NCBI GenBank assembly: GCA_021731025.1
Contig: JAKFYD010000056.1
Coordinates: 17,471 to 81,470, forward strand
Reading direction: 5' to 3'
DNA length: 64,000 bases
From: Pseudobdellovibrionaceae bacterium
GTDB taxonomy: Bacteria > Bdellovibrionota > Bdellovibrionia > Bdellovibrionales > Bdellovibrionaceae
Positions 42,392 to 51,479 of this stretch are shown here, one piece after another. The notes under the pieces are model-generated. The model was given only the letters and a program-made list of their open reading frames with translations, had not been told where the DNA came from and made no database searches. A program made the position numbers and the translations under genes. The first letter of the stretch is position 1, and every line of letters starts with the position of its first letter.

Positions 42392-42916
42392 TTATTGTAC
42401 TCGGTGACACTGCAAATGAATAAACCGAACGTTTTTTCCTTCGGAAATATTGTTAACACCTTTAGCGTTGATACCTGTGGGTGTCGGTAAATTGAGAAGA
42501 AACCGGTCCGGTGGATTTTTCATTTGGATTTGGGTTGAAACTTTGAAAGCTGTACGGCCAGCAAGCTGTCTATCGCGGTCATCAACAGCACAAAGTTGCT
42601 GATAGCCTTGAGGGTTAATTACGGTCAGCTGAATGTTGTTGTCTTCATCGTAAACCATTTTCCAACCAACGCGGCCATGAACAAAACAGCCCGAGCCTTT
42701 TTCCGTGACGTTGGTGAAAGTGTTGTCTTTTTCAATTTCTTTTTCTGATTTCTCTTCAAGAATTAAATATTTTTCCACCAAAGGGGATTCAACCGTTTTG
42801 TCCAATTCCCTTTCGGCGTTAAGAAGACGTAGATCGCAATTGATTTGGACCTTAGCGGCCATTGCAGAATGGCTTGTGAAAATTGACATTAGAAAAGCAC
42901 ATAGAACCTTTTTCAT
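42392..42916 (-). CDS. Secreted protein of unknown function (174 aa)
   Basis: ATG 42916 follows AAGGAGT and opens the signal peptide 'VLCAFLMSIFTSHSAMA'; longer in-frame starts have no such signal. The mature ~150 residues contain four Cys ('INCDLRLLNAERE', 'GSGCFVHGRVGWKM', 'LCAVDDRDRQLAG', 'LQCHRVQ') and beta-rich spacing. No domain recognised. Confidence 0.68.
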   Translation of the reverse strand: MKKVLCAFLMSIFTSHSAMAAKVQINCDLRLLNAERELDKTVESPLVEKYLILEEKSEKEIEKDNTFTNVTEKGSGCFVHGRVGWKMVYDEDNNIQLTVINPQGYQQLCAVDDRDRQLAGRTAFKVSTQIQMKNPPDRFLLNLPTPTGINAKGVNNISEGKNVRFIHLQCHRVQ

Positions 42917-43026
42917 ACAGGACTCCTTGCTAAGGATTCCTGCAAATTCAAATCTCGGTGTTAAAGCATTTCTTTTCTCTACAGACTTTAGGGACGTCGA
43001 AATCTTAGACAGGCGCCGTAAAAGGT

Positions 43027-43551
43027 CTACTGACCGACGCTTTGTCTTAAGAAAAAACTCATATAGTGGCGCACCAGATTCGAGGACTGAAATGCTTTCC
43101 CTTGGTAAGTCCAAATGACTTCATTGAAGGGGCCCAATTGAGCTTCTAAAACTGTTTCATCCATAACATTGGTTGCTGATGACGAGGTATTTTCAAGAGG
43201 ACCCGGAGAAACCAAATTTCCGCCGATAAAGTTCATGCGAATAGAAATCACTCCGGGAGCTTTGATGGTGAAAAGCATTTTATAACCATTGCGGAACAAC
43301 ATGAAATCCGCGTGAGTGTGAGCCACTCCGTAAACTTTCACTCGGCCCAAAGGCGAAGTTTTAAGTTCGTTGAAAATATTTGCAGCATCGTAGAATTCGA
43401 TTTTTAAATTCAAAAGGAATTGTAAACTTTCGATGGCTAAAACGCGCTGTTGATCATCGTGGGGACTTAAATCGATAATGCCAGTATCTTCTACTTTTTG
43501 TTCAGAGCTAACAAGCGCCTTGATCCAATCGACCTTTTCCATTTTTTCCAC
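43027..43551 (-). CDS. Hypothetical cytoplasmic protein (174 aa)
   Basis: No signal peptide or membrane segment. The N-terminal part is helical ('DQQRVLAIESLQFLLNLKIE'), the C-terminal part mixed ('VKVYGVAHTHADFMLFRNGY'). Start at 43551 or three codons later. It follows the 122-bp inverted-repeat element and precedes the secreted protein gene on the same strand. Not recognised. Confidence 0.6.
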   Translation of the reverse strand: MEKMEKVDWIKALVSSEQKVEDTGIIDLSPHDDQQRVLAIESLQFLLNLKIEFYDAANIFNELKTSPLGRVKVYGVAHTHADFMLFRNGYKMLFTIKAPGVISIRMNFIGGNLVSPGPLENTSSSATNVMDETVLEAQLGPFNEVIWTYQGKAFQSSNLVRHYMSFFLRQSVGQ

Positions 43552-43605
43552 AGATCCCCCTGGTAAATAGTTTTGGGGGCAGGGCTATCATTGTCAAGGG
43601 CGTTG

Positions 43606-43727
43606 CAGTTTGTCTAAAACTTTAAATCTCTGCGTTCTCCTCCTTCAGGCTCCCTGCGACCTACAGGAAGTAGGCCTCAGTCGCCTTCAGTCGTGCGGCC
43701 TTGATCTTTAAAGTTTTAGACAAACTG
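43606..43727. repeat. 122-bp element with perfect 21-bp inverted ends
   Basis: The outer 21 bases (43606-43626) and the complement of 43707-43727 are identical; the interior 80 bases have their own small dyad (CCTAC/GTAGG). The element ends two bases before the stop codon of the minus-strand gene at 43729. No T-run or target-site duplication was seen. It could be a strong 3' hairpin, a REP-like unit or a small mobile element remnant. Confidence 0.7.
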
Positions 43728-43728
43728 T

Positions 43729-46674
43729 TTATAAACCTCCGCCCAGTTGCAGAGTCATTCCGAGCTGAGCGCCGCTTCCGTACATACCACCGACGGGATT
43801 GTAAAGCCCAAGCACAAATGTCAGGGGAAGAACATAACCTACTGTGGTTTCTAATCGCACCTCGGCGCCGACACTCCAAAAGGACCTGTTAGTGATAACC
43901 ACTGGGTCAAAAGGATCAATGGTGGGATCTTCATAGGAAGGATTGTAGGCGTGTCCATCCAAAGCGACGCCGTCGACGACGAAAGCCCCATGAAGTCGAC
44001 GCAAGAAAATAGGATTAGTTCCAGAGCCATAATAAACATCGCGAATGGGAAAACGGTATTCAATATTGGTATTCACGAGAGTGCGACCCAAAAATTGACC
44101 GTTCAGATAGCCGCGCATGACGTAACTGGGATTGATGCTATCTTGATAAGGCATCAGTGAAGTGGTCGAGACACCCAAGATCGAAGAAATTTTTTGTGGC
44201 GTATAAACACCGTTCAGTTTAAGGGCCAATGCATGTCGCGCCGGCAACCATTTTGAAAAGTAATAATTTCCACCACCAAAAAATTGCGAGTGACCCACAT
44301 AGCCGCGGCTTTCGATGTAATTCACGGCGCTCAGATAGGCGCTAGTTCCAGTTTCTGGAGAGATTTCTGTTCCTGACATCGAGAAATTCGAATACGACAA
44401 GGACAGAGCAGGACCAGTCCGTTTAATTTTGCTGTTAGAACTAAATTCAGTGTTCAGATAGCGCCACGACAGCATTCCCGTCGTGTAACGATTAAAGCTC
44501 CAAAGATCTGGCGATATTCCGACCACAGCCCCCGAATTTGTCAAAGGGTTGCTTCCAGAGACTAAATAAGTGCTTGTTTGGTAAGCTTGCAGAAGATAGC
44601 TGTTCGAAGTCATATTGTTGATGTAAGTGCCCTCAAAAGACCCTTTATTCACGGCGCTGTCCCAAGAGGCTGCCAACTGATACATGTTTTTCTTTAACGG
44701 ATCAAAGCCTGAAGTCATAGCTTGAATGACAACCCCGTTGCTGCTGGTTGAGCTTGCAAAAAACGGAATCCAGTAATGAGGCCACAGGTGTGAAGCTGAC
44801 GAGTATTCACTGACAGGAAAATTCTCGGGCTGAGCTGCTGCAGCTGGTTTCAGTTTTACAGGATATCTTTCGGCTGCGAGGGGATGGATGACAGGAAGCG
44901 AAGTTTTTGGAGCAACTTGATCTTTCTTTTCCAAGAGAACAACCGCTGGTCCATCAACGGTGATTTCCGTTGCGTACAAATCTTTTTTTTCAGGATCATA
45001 AGCCGGAGCCATGAGTGAAGTTAAGGTGTGACTCACAGGGCGAGCCTCACGGAAGTCTTTTGAGGTCACGTAAATGTTGTGAGTGCCATTCCAAGAAGAA
45101 GTGAAATAAACTTCATTGGCTGTGACTAAAGGGAAACGAGAGTCTGGGTACTTCGCTAAGACGGGCTGCCAACTTTTCGATTTGAGATCCACCATAAAAA
45201 GATGTTCTTGGCCTTCGGAATTTCTTGATGAAATTAAGAGTCGAGATTCATCTAAAAAAACAGGAATCGAAAAGCGTTCACCGATCTGAGAGTGCCGAAT
45301 GATCTCATATTTTTTTGTTTGCATGTTCAGCACGGCTAAGCTTGTTTTCGCAGCTGATAACTTGATAAAGGCAATCAAATTCCCTGAAGGAGATACGGCA
45401 GGCTCTCGGGCTCGCAAAGCGCGGGTCAGTTGAGTCGTTTTATCCGTGGTTAAATTGTAAATGTGCAGATCGGAAAATGTTTCCGTCGAGTTCACGGCAT
45501 CAATGCGATCATAAATGATTCTTGCGGAATCAGGGAACCAACTGATTCTTTGGATGCTTCCAGTGGGCGGGCCATCTAAGAGTTTTGTTGGAGCGGTTGG
45601 TTCGCTTAAAGTTTCAACAGCTCCCCAAGGTTTTGCGGAAAGAAAATTTGCTCCGGGTTGGCGCTCGTAGATTTTAACTAAGCGTCTATCAGTGTCGCTG
45701 ACGGTGATCATCGCCAAAAATTTTCCGTTAGGGCTGATGGTCGCTCCCCCAGAAGTTTGGGTTCCTGTAGGAAATTTTTGGGTCGGAGTTGGTTTCAATG
45801 TACGCAAAGTAAAAATTTGTTCCAGGGCTTTGTCCTGAACCCAATGCAAGGTCACATCATAAAGATCTTCGTAAGAAAGTCCTAGGTGTTCCTTCGCTGG
45901 TGTCTCAATAAAATAAGGAACGCGTCGAGCATGTCGTTGATTGAGATCGTCCGCGATTCTGGAACCTTTTTCTGCGGTCATCTGGCTCCATGCTAAGGAG
46001 CCAAAGATGTAAGAGCGCATGCCTTCAGGCCAAGTGGGGATCACTTCATTGATCTCAGCAATGTTGAAATCCATTAAATTTTCTTTCAGAACGAAAGAGC
46101 GCAAAATCGAATCCTGATAGATGGATCGCAAGCGGCCCTTTGAGCCAATCGCGGTTTCAATGTGAACAGCTAGACCTTCCTTCCACCAATTTGGTAAAAG
46201 CAAATTGGGAGCAACGATAGAGCCGAAGACAGGCCGAATGTAGCTCATGACTCCCAAGGCAGGTTCAAAATTTAAAACGTGAGTGTATTCATGGGAAAGA
46301 AGTTCAAGATTCCAATCTCCAAACTCGCCCAAGCTTTCTGTAGGCCCCGGCAATACAGGGAAAATCATGATGTGAGAATAGGGGATTCGAGTTGCATAAC
46401 CATTAGTCACATCGGTTTTGTCATTGATGATAACGATGGTTTTTTCGGGAAGGGTCGAGAAGAATTCTTTCAGCAGGCCGAAGGAGGTTTCTAGCTTCTG
46501 GGCATAGTACTGACCCAGAGCCTGCTGCTTAGCATTAATAATCACTTCAAAGTGAGGAGAGTCAATGGTCACAAAGGAGTCGGTGGGCTTAACTTCTGCA
46601 GCATGAACAAAGAAAGAAAAAAAAAGCAGAGGCAAAGTAAAATTTTTTTTAGAAAGAGACCAAAAAATTTGCAT
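43729..46674 (-). CDS. Secreted gluzincin-like peptidase fused to TolB-like propeller and barrel-like C-terminus
   Basis: A 981-residue exported protein (signal 'LPLLFFSFFVHA'). Residues ~125-180 have 'LLSHEYTHVLNFEPA' (HExxH) and 'LPNWWKEGLAVHIE', the glutamate-bearing helix of gluzincins. The centre (~270-560) has TolB/PD40-like strands ('PTGTQTSGGATISPNGKFLA', 'RAREPAVSPSGNLIAFIKL'). The C-terminal ~340 residues are beta-rich ('MYQLAASWDSAVNKGSFEGT') and end 'MTLQLGGGL', like a surface-antigen-type barrel. A fused metallopeptidase, propeller and barrel is a combination seen in outer-membrane proteases. Divergent from pal. Confidence 0.8.
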   Translation of the reverse strand: MQIFWSLSKKNFTLPLLFFSFFVHAAEVKPTDSFVTIDSPHFEVIINAKQQALGQYYAQKLETSFGLLKEFFSTLPEKTIVIINDKTDVTNGYATRIPYSHIMIFPVLPGPTESLGEFGDWNLELLSHEYTHVLNFEPALGVMSYIRPVFGSIVAPNLLLPNWWKEGLAVHIETAIGSKGRLRSIYQDSILRSFVLKENLMDFNIAEINEVIPTWPEGMRSYIFGSLAWSQMTAEKGSRIADDLNQRHARRVPYFIETPAKEHLGLSYEDLYDVTLHWVQDKALEQIFTLRTLKPTPTQKFPTGTQTSGGATISPNGKFLAMITVSDTDRRLVKIYERQPGANFLSAKPWGAVETLSEPTAPTKLLDGPPTGSIQRISWFPDSARIIYDRIDAVNSTETFSDLHIYNLTTDKTTQLTRALRAREPAVSPSGNLIAFIKLSAAKTSLAVLNMQTKKYEIIRHSQIGERFSIPVFLDESRLLISSRNSEGQEHLFMVDLKSKSWQPVLAKYPDSRFPLVTANEVYFTSSWNGTHNIYVTSKDFREARPVSHTLTSLMAPAYDPEKKDLYATEITVDGPAVVLLEKKDQVAPKTSLPVIHPLAAERYPVKLKPAAAAQPENFPVSEYSSASHLWPHYWIPFFASSTSSNGVVIQAMTSGFDPLKKNMYQLAASWDSAVNKGSFEGTYINNMTSNSYLLQAYQTSTYLVSGSNPLTNSGAVVGISPDLWSFNRYTTGMLSWRYLNTEFSSNSKIKRTGPALSLSYSNFSMSGTEISPETGTSAYLSAVNYIESRGYVGHSQFFGGGNYYFSKWLPARHALALKLNGVYTPQKISSILGVSTTSLMPYQDSINPSYVMRGYLNGQFLGRTLVNTNIEYRFPIRDVYYGSGTNPIFLRRLHGAFVVDGVALDGHAYNPSYEDPTIDPFDPVVITNRSFWSVGAEVRLETTVGYVLPLTFVLGLYNPVGGMYGSGAQLGMTLQLGGGL

Positions 46675-46780
46675 ATAAATTTGATAGCCTTAAAGCATTG
46701 CAACATCAAACCTGTTTGACAACTGGCTGCCATGCAATAAAGTTTGGAAGTAGATTTTTTAACACTTTTAAGGAGCCACC

Positions 46781-47287
46781 ATGTTTCGCAAATTGATCAC
46801 GACCACACTACTTGTTCTCGCAATTGCGGGATGTAAATCTAAACCTAAAAATGAAGTGACAGAAAATGTTGGGACCGGAACACCAACAGAACCTGGAATT
46901 ACTCAAACTCCGATGGAGTATGGAGCTGAAGGCTCTGACAGCGGCAAAATCCCAGGTCTAGCTACAGTCAATTTCGATTACGACAAATCATCAATTTCAG
47001 CCGACGCAAGAAAGAAACTTCAAGGAAATGCAGAGTGGATTAAAAATAATCCTCGTGCTAAAGTACAAATTGAAGGTCATTGTGATGCGCGCGGTTCGAT
47101 CGAATACAATGTCGCTTTGGGCGAACGTCGTGCGAACGCGGTGAAGAATTATTTAACGAGCTTGGGTGTTGCCAGTGAAAGACTTTCTGTCATCAGCTAC
47201 GGAAAAGAAAAGCCGGTTGATCCTGCGGACAACGATAGAGCGTGGGCTAAAAATCGTCGCGCGAATTTCGTTCCCGTTACTCAGTAG
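46781..47287 (+). CDS. pal: Peptidoglycan-associated lipoprotein Pal
   Basis: Signal with lipobox 'LVLAIAGC', a short linker, then the OmpA-like domain: 'VNFDYDKSSISADARKKLQG', 'IEGHCDARGSIEYNVALGER', 'LSVISYGKEKP'. The Asp and Arg binding diaminopimelate lie in the GHCD...GERRA segment. Pal is an outer-membrane lipoprotein that binds peptidoglycan as part of Tol-Pal. TolQRAB are not in the window. An AAGGAG site precedes the start; a CpoB-like gene follows two genes on. Confidence 0.95.
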   Translation: MFRKLITTTLLVLAIAGCKSKPKNEVTENVGTGTPTEPGITQTPMEYGAEGSDSGKIPGLATVNFDYDKSSISADARKKLQGNAEWIKNNPRAKVQIEGHCDARGSIEYNVALGERRANAVKNYLTSLGVASERLSVISYGKEKPVDPADNDRAWAKNRRANFVPVTQ

Positions 47288-47314
47288 CAGTAAATTCTTG
47301 GGAGGATTAATTCG

Positions 47315-47617
47315 TTGATCAGAATTCTTTTTATCCTCCCTCTTTTGTTCCTTATTTCTTGTCAAACTGTACCCATGCCACTGGAAGATTATGCTTTAGC
47401 TCGAGCTGCGATGGATGCGGCTCGTGCGGTCCAAGCTCCACGCCATTCTCCAGGTCATTGGCATCAAGCCGAAAATGCTTACCGCAAGGGCCAAATTTAT
47501 TACCGTGATAAAGATTGGGAAAAATCGAAAGAGAATTTTTTAAAAGCCCGTTTGTCTGCTGAAAAGGCGGAAAATGCGGCGAGATTGATTCGTCAAAAAA
47601 CAGGAGAAGTTTTATGA
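47315..47617 (+). CDS. Small lipoprotein (DUF4398-like)
   Basis: A 100-residue protein starting with TTG 47315 behind GGAGG. 'ILFILPLLFLISC' gives a lipobox; the mature part is one or two helices ('YALARAAMDAARAVQAPRHS', 'YYRDKDWEKSKENFLKARLS'), the pattern of DUF4398. It overlaps the CpoB-like gene by four bases. Position between pal and cpoB suggests a lipoprotein of the Tol-Pal locus. Confidence 0.75.
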   Translation: MIRILFILPLLFLISCQTVPMPLEDYALARAAMDAARAVQAPRHSPGHWHQAENAYRKGQIYYRDKDWEKSKENFLKARLSAEKAENAARLIRQKTGEVL

Positions 47618-48294
47618 GTCTAAAGTTTATTTTGTTTGGACTTCTTATTTTTATTTTTACGGGCTGTCTGAAGACTCGCAATGACGTCAAAGAAATTGAA
47701 ACAAAGCAGGTTTTGCATAAACAAATGGTCGACTTGCAAAAAAACACGGCGGATTCAAGTTCCCGATTCTCCGAACTTGAAGAGCAACTTCGCTATGCTA
47801 ATGGTCGCTTAGAAACCGCCGAAGCCAGGTTGGCTCGTTTGACGGCAGAGAATGAAAAAAAAGAAAGATCTAATAGCGAGCTCTTGCAGGAATCAAACAA
47901 AAAGATGTTGATCTATCAAGATGCACTTTCAAAGCTTGAAGCGCAAACCCAACAGTATGCGGCCGAGGTGGCTAGCCTAAAAGCAGAAATGGCTCAACGG
48001 GGAGCGAAAGAAAGTTCACGAAGTTCAAAAGATTCAAAAAAAGATAGCTTCGCGACGGCCCAGGATCTTTTTAAACAAAAAGACTGGCAAAGCGCCATTA
48101 TTGAGTATCAAAAATATCGTGATAAAAATCCAAAAGGGAAACACGTGGCAGAAGCCACTTATAAAATAGGTGTTTGTTTTCAGGAGCTCGGTTTGAAAGA
48201 TGATGCTAAAACTTTTTACCAAGAAGTGATTGCCAGCTTTCCAAATGCGGATGAATCCAAAAAAGCAAAAGCACGCCTTAAAGGATTGAAGTGA
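47614..48294 (+). CDS. CpoB/YbgF-like lipoprotein
   Basis: Has a lipobox 'IFIFTGC', a long coiled coil (~30-130), then a TPR end ('FKQKDWQSAIIEYQKYRDKN', 'YKIGVCFQELGLKDDAKTFY') as in the C-terminal domain of CpoB/YbgF. CpoB in E. coli is soluble and periplasmic; a lipoprotein form is a variation. It overlaps the tsaD start by four bases. The family regulates cell-wall synthesis at division with Tol-Pal. Confidence 0.82.
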   Translation: MSLKFILFGLLIFIFTGCLKTRNDVKEIETKQVLHKQMVDLQKNTADSSSRFSELEEQLRYANGRLETAEARLARLTAENEKKERSNSELLQESNKKMLIYQDALSKLEAQTQQYAAEVASLKAEMAQRGAKESSRSSKDSKKDSFATAQDLFKQKDWQSAIIEYQKYRDKNPKGKHVAEATYKIGVCFQELGLKDDAKTFYQEVIASFPNADESKKAKARLKGLK

Positions 48295-49343
48295 TTGAAA
48301 ACGTCCTGGCCATTGAAACCAGTTGTGATGACACTTCAGTCGCCATCGTTGATAAGAGCGGTTGGGTGCATTCGGTTGTTTCTGCCAGTCAGGATTTAGC
48401 GCACGAACCCTACGGGGGGATCGTTCCCGAAATCGCTAGTCGCAATCACAGTCTTGCTTTACTTCCCCTCATTGAAGAAGCTCTTAAAAAATCCAATAAA
48501 ACTTGGAAGGACATTCACGGAATTGCTGTCACCAACAGGCCGGGTTTGATTGGTGCATTGATTGTAGGGTTAGTGACAGCTAAAACAATTTCGCAAATTC
48601 GAGGGCTGCCTTACATTGGAGTTAACCATCTTGAAGGTCACCTGCTAGCACCTTTTTTGCGGGATTCGACTTTTAGTCCTCCTCCTGATTTTGATTATCC
48701 CTATTTAGGTTTAGCGATCAGTGGTGGGCACACCAGTTTATACTTGATTCATGGACTTGGTCGCTATGAGGTGATTGGAGCGACCAAAGACGATGCGGCC
48801 GGAGAAGCCTTTGATAAATTTGCAAAAATGGTGGGGCTTGGTTTTCCTGGTGGTGTGCGCGTGGATCAGGAATCCAAAAAAGGAAATGAAAAATTTCACG
48901 ATTTCCCCCGCAGTCTTATTCATGAAGAGAGCTTTGACATGAGCTTTTCGGGATTGAAATCTTCAGCGCAAAGGCTTGTTGATGAGTGGGGAAAAGAAAA
49001 AGTGCAGTTGCACTTGTCTGATCTGTGCGCTTCTTATCAGGAAGCTATCGTCGATGTGCTACTGCACAAATTAGATCGGGCCGCAAAACATTATAAAATC
49101 AAAAAATTGATCTTAACCGGGGGAGTGAGCGCCAACAGTCGTCTGCGCGACAGAGCCATGGAAATGGCCCAGAAGAAATCTTACCAGTTAGTTATTCCTC
49201 CGCTGCGCTACTGCACGGATAATGCGGCGATGATTGGTTATGTCGGAGCTCTCCGAATGAACCGTGGTGAATTTTCAGATATGAATTTAGGTCCGTCACC
49301 TCAATTGTGGCCTGATGATTTCAAAGATTTAAGGCAAAAATGA
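48291..49343 (+). CDS. tsaD: tRNA N6-threonylcarbamoyladenosine synthase subunit
   Basis: Transfers the threonylcarbamoyl group to A37 of ANN-decoding tRNAs with TsaB/TsaE. 'LAIETSCDDTSVAIVD' at the start, 'NHLEGHLLAPF' with the metal-binding H-x-x-x-H, and 'ISGGHTSLYL' and 'LTGGVSANSRLR' are TsaD hallmarks. Length 350 fits. It overlaps the gene before it and the rsmA gene after it by four bases. Confidence 0.96.
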   Translation: MIENVLAIETSCDDTSVAIVDKSGWVHSVVSASQDLAHEPYGGIVPEIASRNHSLALLPLIEEALKKSNKTWKDIHGIAVTNRPGLIGALIVGLVTAKTISQIRGLPYIGVNHLEGHLLAPFLRDSTFSPPPDFDYPYLGLAISGGHTSLYLIHGLGRYEVIGATKDDAAGEAFDKFAKMVGLGFPGGVRVDQESKKGNEKFHDFPRSLIHEESFDMSFSGLKSSAQRLVDEWGKEKVQLHLSDLCASYQEAIVDVLLHKLDRAAKHYKIKKLILTGGVSANSRLRDRAMEMAQKKSYQLVIPPLRYCTDNAAMIGYVGALRMNRGEFSDMNLGPSPQLWPDDFKDLRQK

Positions 49344-50164
49344 TTTCGACTCGTGATCGTTTAAAATTATTTTTCGAAAAACTTCCTTTGGAAGCGAAAA
49401 AATCTTTAGGCCAAAACTTTTTGGTCAGTGATCATGTTGTCGAAAAAATATTGGATGCAGCGAAATCCTTTTCCCCTGTGGAGCTTATTGAAATTGGTCC
49501 CGGTCCTGGAGCGCTCACGGATCATTTGCTCTCGTGGAATTTGCCTCTTAAGCTTATTGAATTGGATCATCACTTGGCCCAACATTGGCGCGAAATGGGT
49601 TGTGAGGTCATCGAGGCCGATGCTTTACAAATTGATTGGTCACCGCTCATGAAAAATGAAAAGTTAGTTTTGGTCAGCAATTTGCCTTACCAAATTTCAT
49701 CTTCGCTAGTGATTGACCGAAGTCTTGATAAGGATGGGCTGCGGGCCATGGTGTTGATGTTTCAAAAAGAAGTCGCTCAACGAATCATGGCGAAGAAATC
49801 GTCAGACGCCTATGGGCTCCTCAGTGTAATTGCGCAAAATTTTTGGGAAATTCAAACGGTCTGCGATGCTGGTCCCCGAGATTTTTCTCCGGCTCCACGA
49901 GTCGCCAGTCGGGTCCTCGCTTTTAAGAAAAAAGATTCTCTGATTAAAGATCGAAAAAAGTTTTTAAAGTTTGCTAAGGCTGCTTTTGCTCAACGACGAA
50001 AACAGCTTAAATCCAATTTGCTCAGCGATACGGAATGGCAAAACAAGAGCCCAACCTTGCTGCCTCAATGGTTAGAGTCGCGTAAGTTGCCATTGACCGT
50101 AAGGGGAGAAGAGTTAAGCCCTGACGACATGAAAGACCTTTACTTTCATTTTCAGCTCGAATAA
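49340..50164 (+). CDS. rsmA: 16S rRNA dimethyladenosine transferase
   Basis: KsgA-type enzyme for m6,2A1518/1519. 'KKSLGQNFLVSDHVVEKIL', SAM loop 'IEIGPGPGALTDHLL', catalytic 'SNLPYQISS' and the C-terminal helical domain ('FAKAAFAQRRKQLKSNL') match. 274 residues is normal. The gene follows tsaD directly and precedes smpB by eight bases. Confidence 0.96.
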   Translation: MISTRDRLKLFFEKLPLEAKKSLGQNFLVSDHVVEKILDAAKSFSPVELIEIGPGPGALTDHLLSWNLPLKLIELDHHLAQHWREMGCEVIEADALQIDWSPLMKNEKLVLVSNLPYQISSSLVIDRSLDKDGLRAMVLMFQKEVAQRIMAKKSSDAYGLLSVIAQNFWEIQTVCDAGPRDFSPAPRVASRVLAFKKKDSLIKDRKKFLKFAKAAFAQRRKQLKSNLLSDTEWQNKSPTLLPQWLESRKLPLTVRGEELSPDDMKDLYFHFQLE

Positions 50165-50172
50165 ATCAAGCC

Positions 50173-50643
50173 ATGGAAAAGAAGTCGACCCCAGGAATAT
50201 TACTTATTCATGAAAATCGCAAAGCTCGCTTTGATTATGAAATCATCGAGACTTTCGAGGCGGGCTTGGCATTGACGGGCAGTGAAGTGAAATCCCTGCG
50301 CGATAAAAATGTTCAGTTAAAAGACTCTTATGTCAGCTTTGTCGGGAATGAAGCTTTTCTGCAAAATGCTCACATTGCTCCCTACAAATCCAGCAGTTAT
50401 AACAATCACGAGCCCGAACGTTTGCGAAAATTGTTGATGAATCGCATCGAGCTGAGTCGCATTTTTGGAGCCTTAAGAGAAAAAGGCTACACCTGCATTC
50501 CCTTGAAAATTTATTTCAAAAAAGGACGAGCCAAACTGGAAGTGGCTTTGGTCAAAGGACGAAAAACCCACGATAAACGAGAAAGCATCAAGAAAAAAGA
50601 AATTGCTTCTCAATTGCGAGATACGGTCCGCCGAAGCCGGTAA
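50173..50643 (+). CDS. smpB: SsrA-binding protein SmpB
   Basis: A 156-residue RNA-binding protein for trans-translation: 'RKARFDYEIIETFEAGLALT', 'GSEVKSLRDKNVQLKDSY', 'NHEPERLRKLLMNRIEL' and the basic tail 'LVKGRKTHDKRESIKKKEIA'. It binds tmRNA and rescues stalled ribosomes. The tmRNA gene was not recognised in the window. A convergent HNH gene ends two bases after it. Confidence 0.97.
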   Translation: MEKKSTPGILLIHENRKARFDYEIIETFEAGLALTGSEVKSLRDKNVQLKDSYVSFVGNEAFLQNAHIAPYKSSSYNNHEPERLRKLLMNRIELSRIFGALREKGYTCIPLKIYFKKGRAKLEVALVKGRKTHDKRESIKKKEIASQLRDTVRRSR

Positions 50644-50645
50644 GG

Positions 50646-51479
50646 TCAGCTCGACATCATTTTTATCCCAGCTTGCTGATGATAAACATGATGATTGTGT
50701 TTTTGGCAGAGAACTCTGAGGTTTTCGATCTCATCCGTACCGCCAGCCCATTTGGGTTTGATATGATCGATGTGGAGATTCCACCTGCTTCCGCAAAGTG
50801 TTTGAGTTTTATGATCTTTATACTGGCAACTCTGATCTCTTTGCAGAACTTTCTTCTTAACTGCCACGGTGGCAGTGGATCCTTCTTTTTGTTTAATGAA
50901 TCTATCTGAAAGATATTTGATAAGAGTACCTAAGTCATTTGATTGCGTGGCATTTGAGGCAAGGTCTTTTGCTTTTTGAAGGGATTCCCATTGTTCCTTG
51001 GTGAGAGTGAATTCTAGTCTTACGCTTTCATCTTTTTGATGAGTAACTTTGGTTTGTTCTTTAATTTTAATATTTAACGCTTTAGATATATGAACTTGAG
51101 TTTCAGCTACTGTCATATCACTGATCTTTGCAATTAAACTTCGTTTTTGTTCTAGGGTAGTTCCACTCTTCTCTCGAAAGGCTTTCTGTAGCAGTGTTGT
51201 CTGAGATAAATTAATCTCTCCTGATTCTATTTTAGCTTTAAGCATTGGCTCAATAGCCAGCAGCCTTGCCGCATCAATACGGCGCTGAGCTGACCCTCCA
51301 GGATATCCGCATTCCTTAACCAGATAATCATAGAGATTTGGATAATTGAAATCCAAGTAAAGTTTTCTTCGATCTGCCTCCTTGATGTGTTCTATCACTA
51401 GAGATAAAAGTCTATTCTCAGCTCGAGCTAAAGATTTAATCTTTTGATCCAACTCTTTATTATTTAATTTTGAAATCAT
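50646..51479 (-). CDS. HNH endonuclease family protein, copy 2
   Basis: A 277-residue homologue of 18761-19585: helical N-terminus ('LYLDFNYPNLYDYLVKECGY', 'ESGEINLSQTTLLQKAF') and C-terminal HNH ('CQYKDHKTQTLCGS', 'LHIDHIKPKWAGG', 'ENLRVLCQKHN'). ATG 51479 has GAGGTGA upstream, chosen over GTG 51485. Both copies share the architecture but little identity outside motifs. It lies directly after smpB, a favoured place for accessory DNA; no att site was seen. AT-rich flank 51480-51760 holds no gene. Confidence 0.85.
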   Translation of the reverse strand: MISKLNNKELDQKIKSLARAENRLLSLVIEHIKEADRRKLYLDFNYPNLYDYLVKECGYPGGSAQRRIDAARLLAIEPMLKAKIESGEINLSQTTLLQKAFREKSGTTLEQKRSLIAKISDMTVAETQVHISKALNIKIKEQTKVTHQKDESVRLEFTLTKEQWESLQKAKDLASNATQSNDLGTLIKYLSDRFIKQKEGSTATVAVKKKVLQRDQSCQYKDHKTQTLCGSRWNLHIDHIKPKWAGGTDEIENLRVLCQKHNHHVYHQQAGIKMMSS

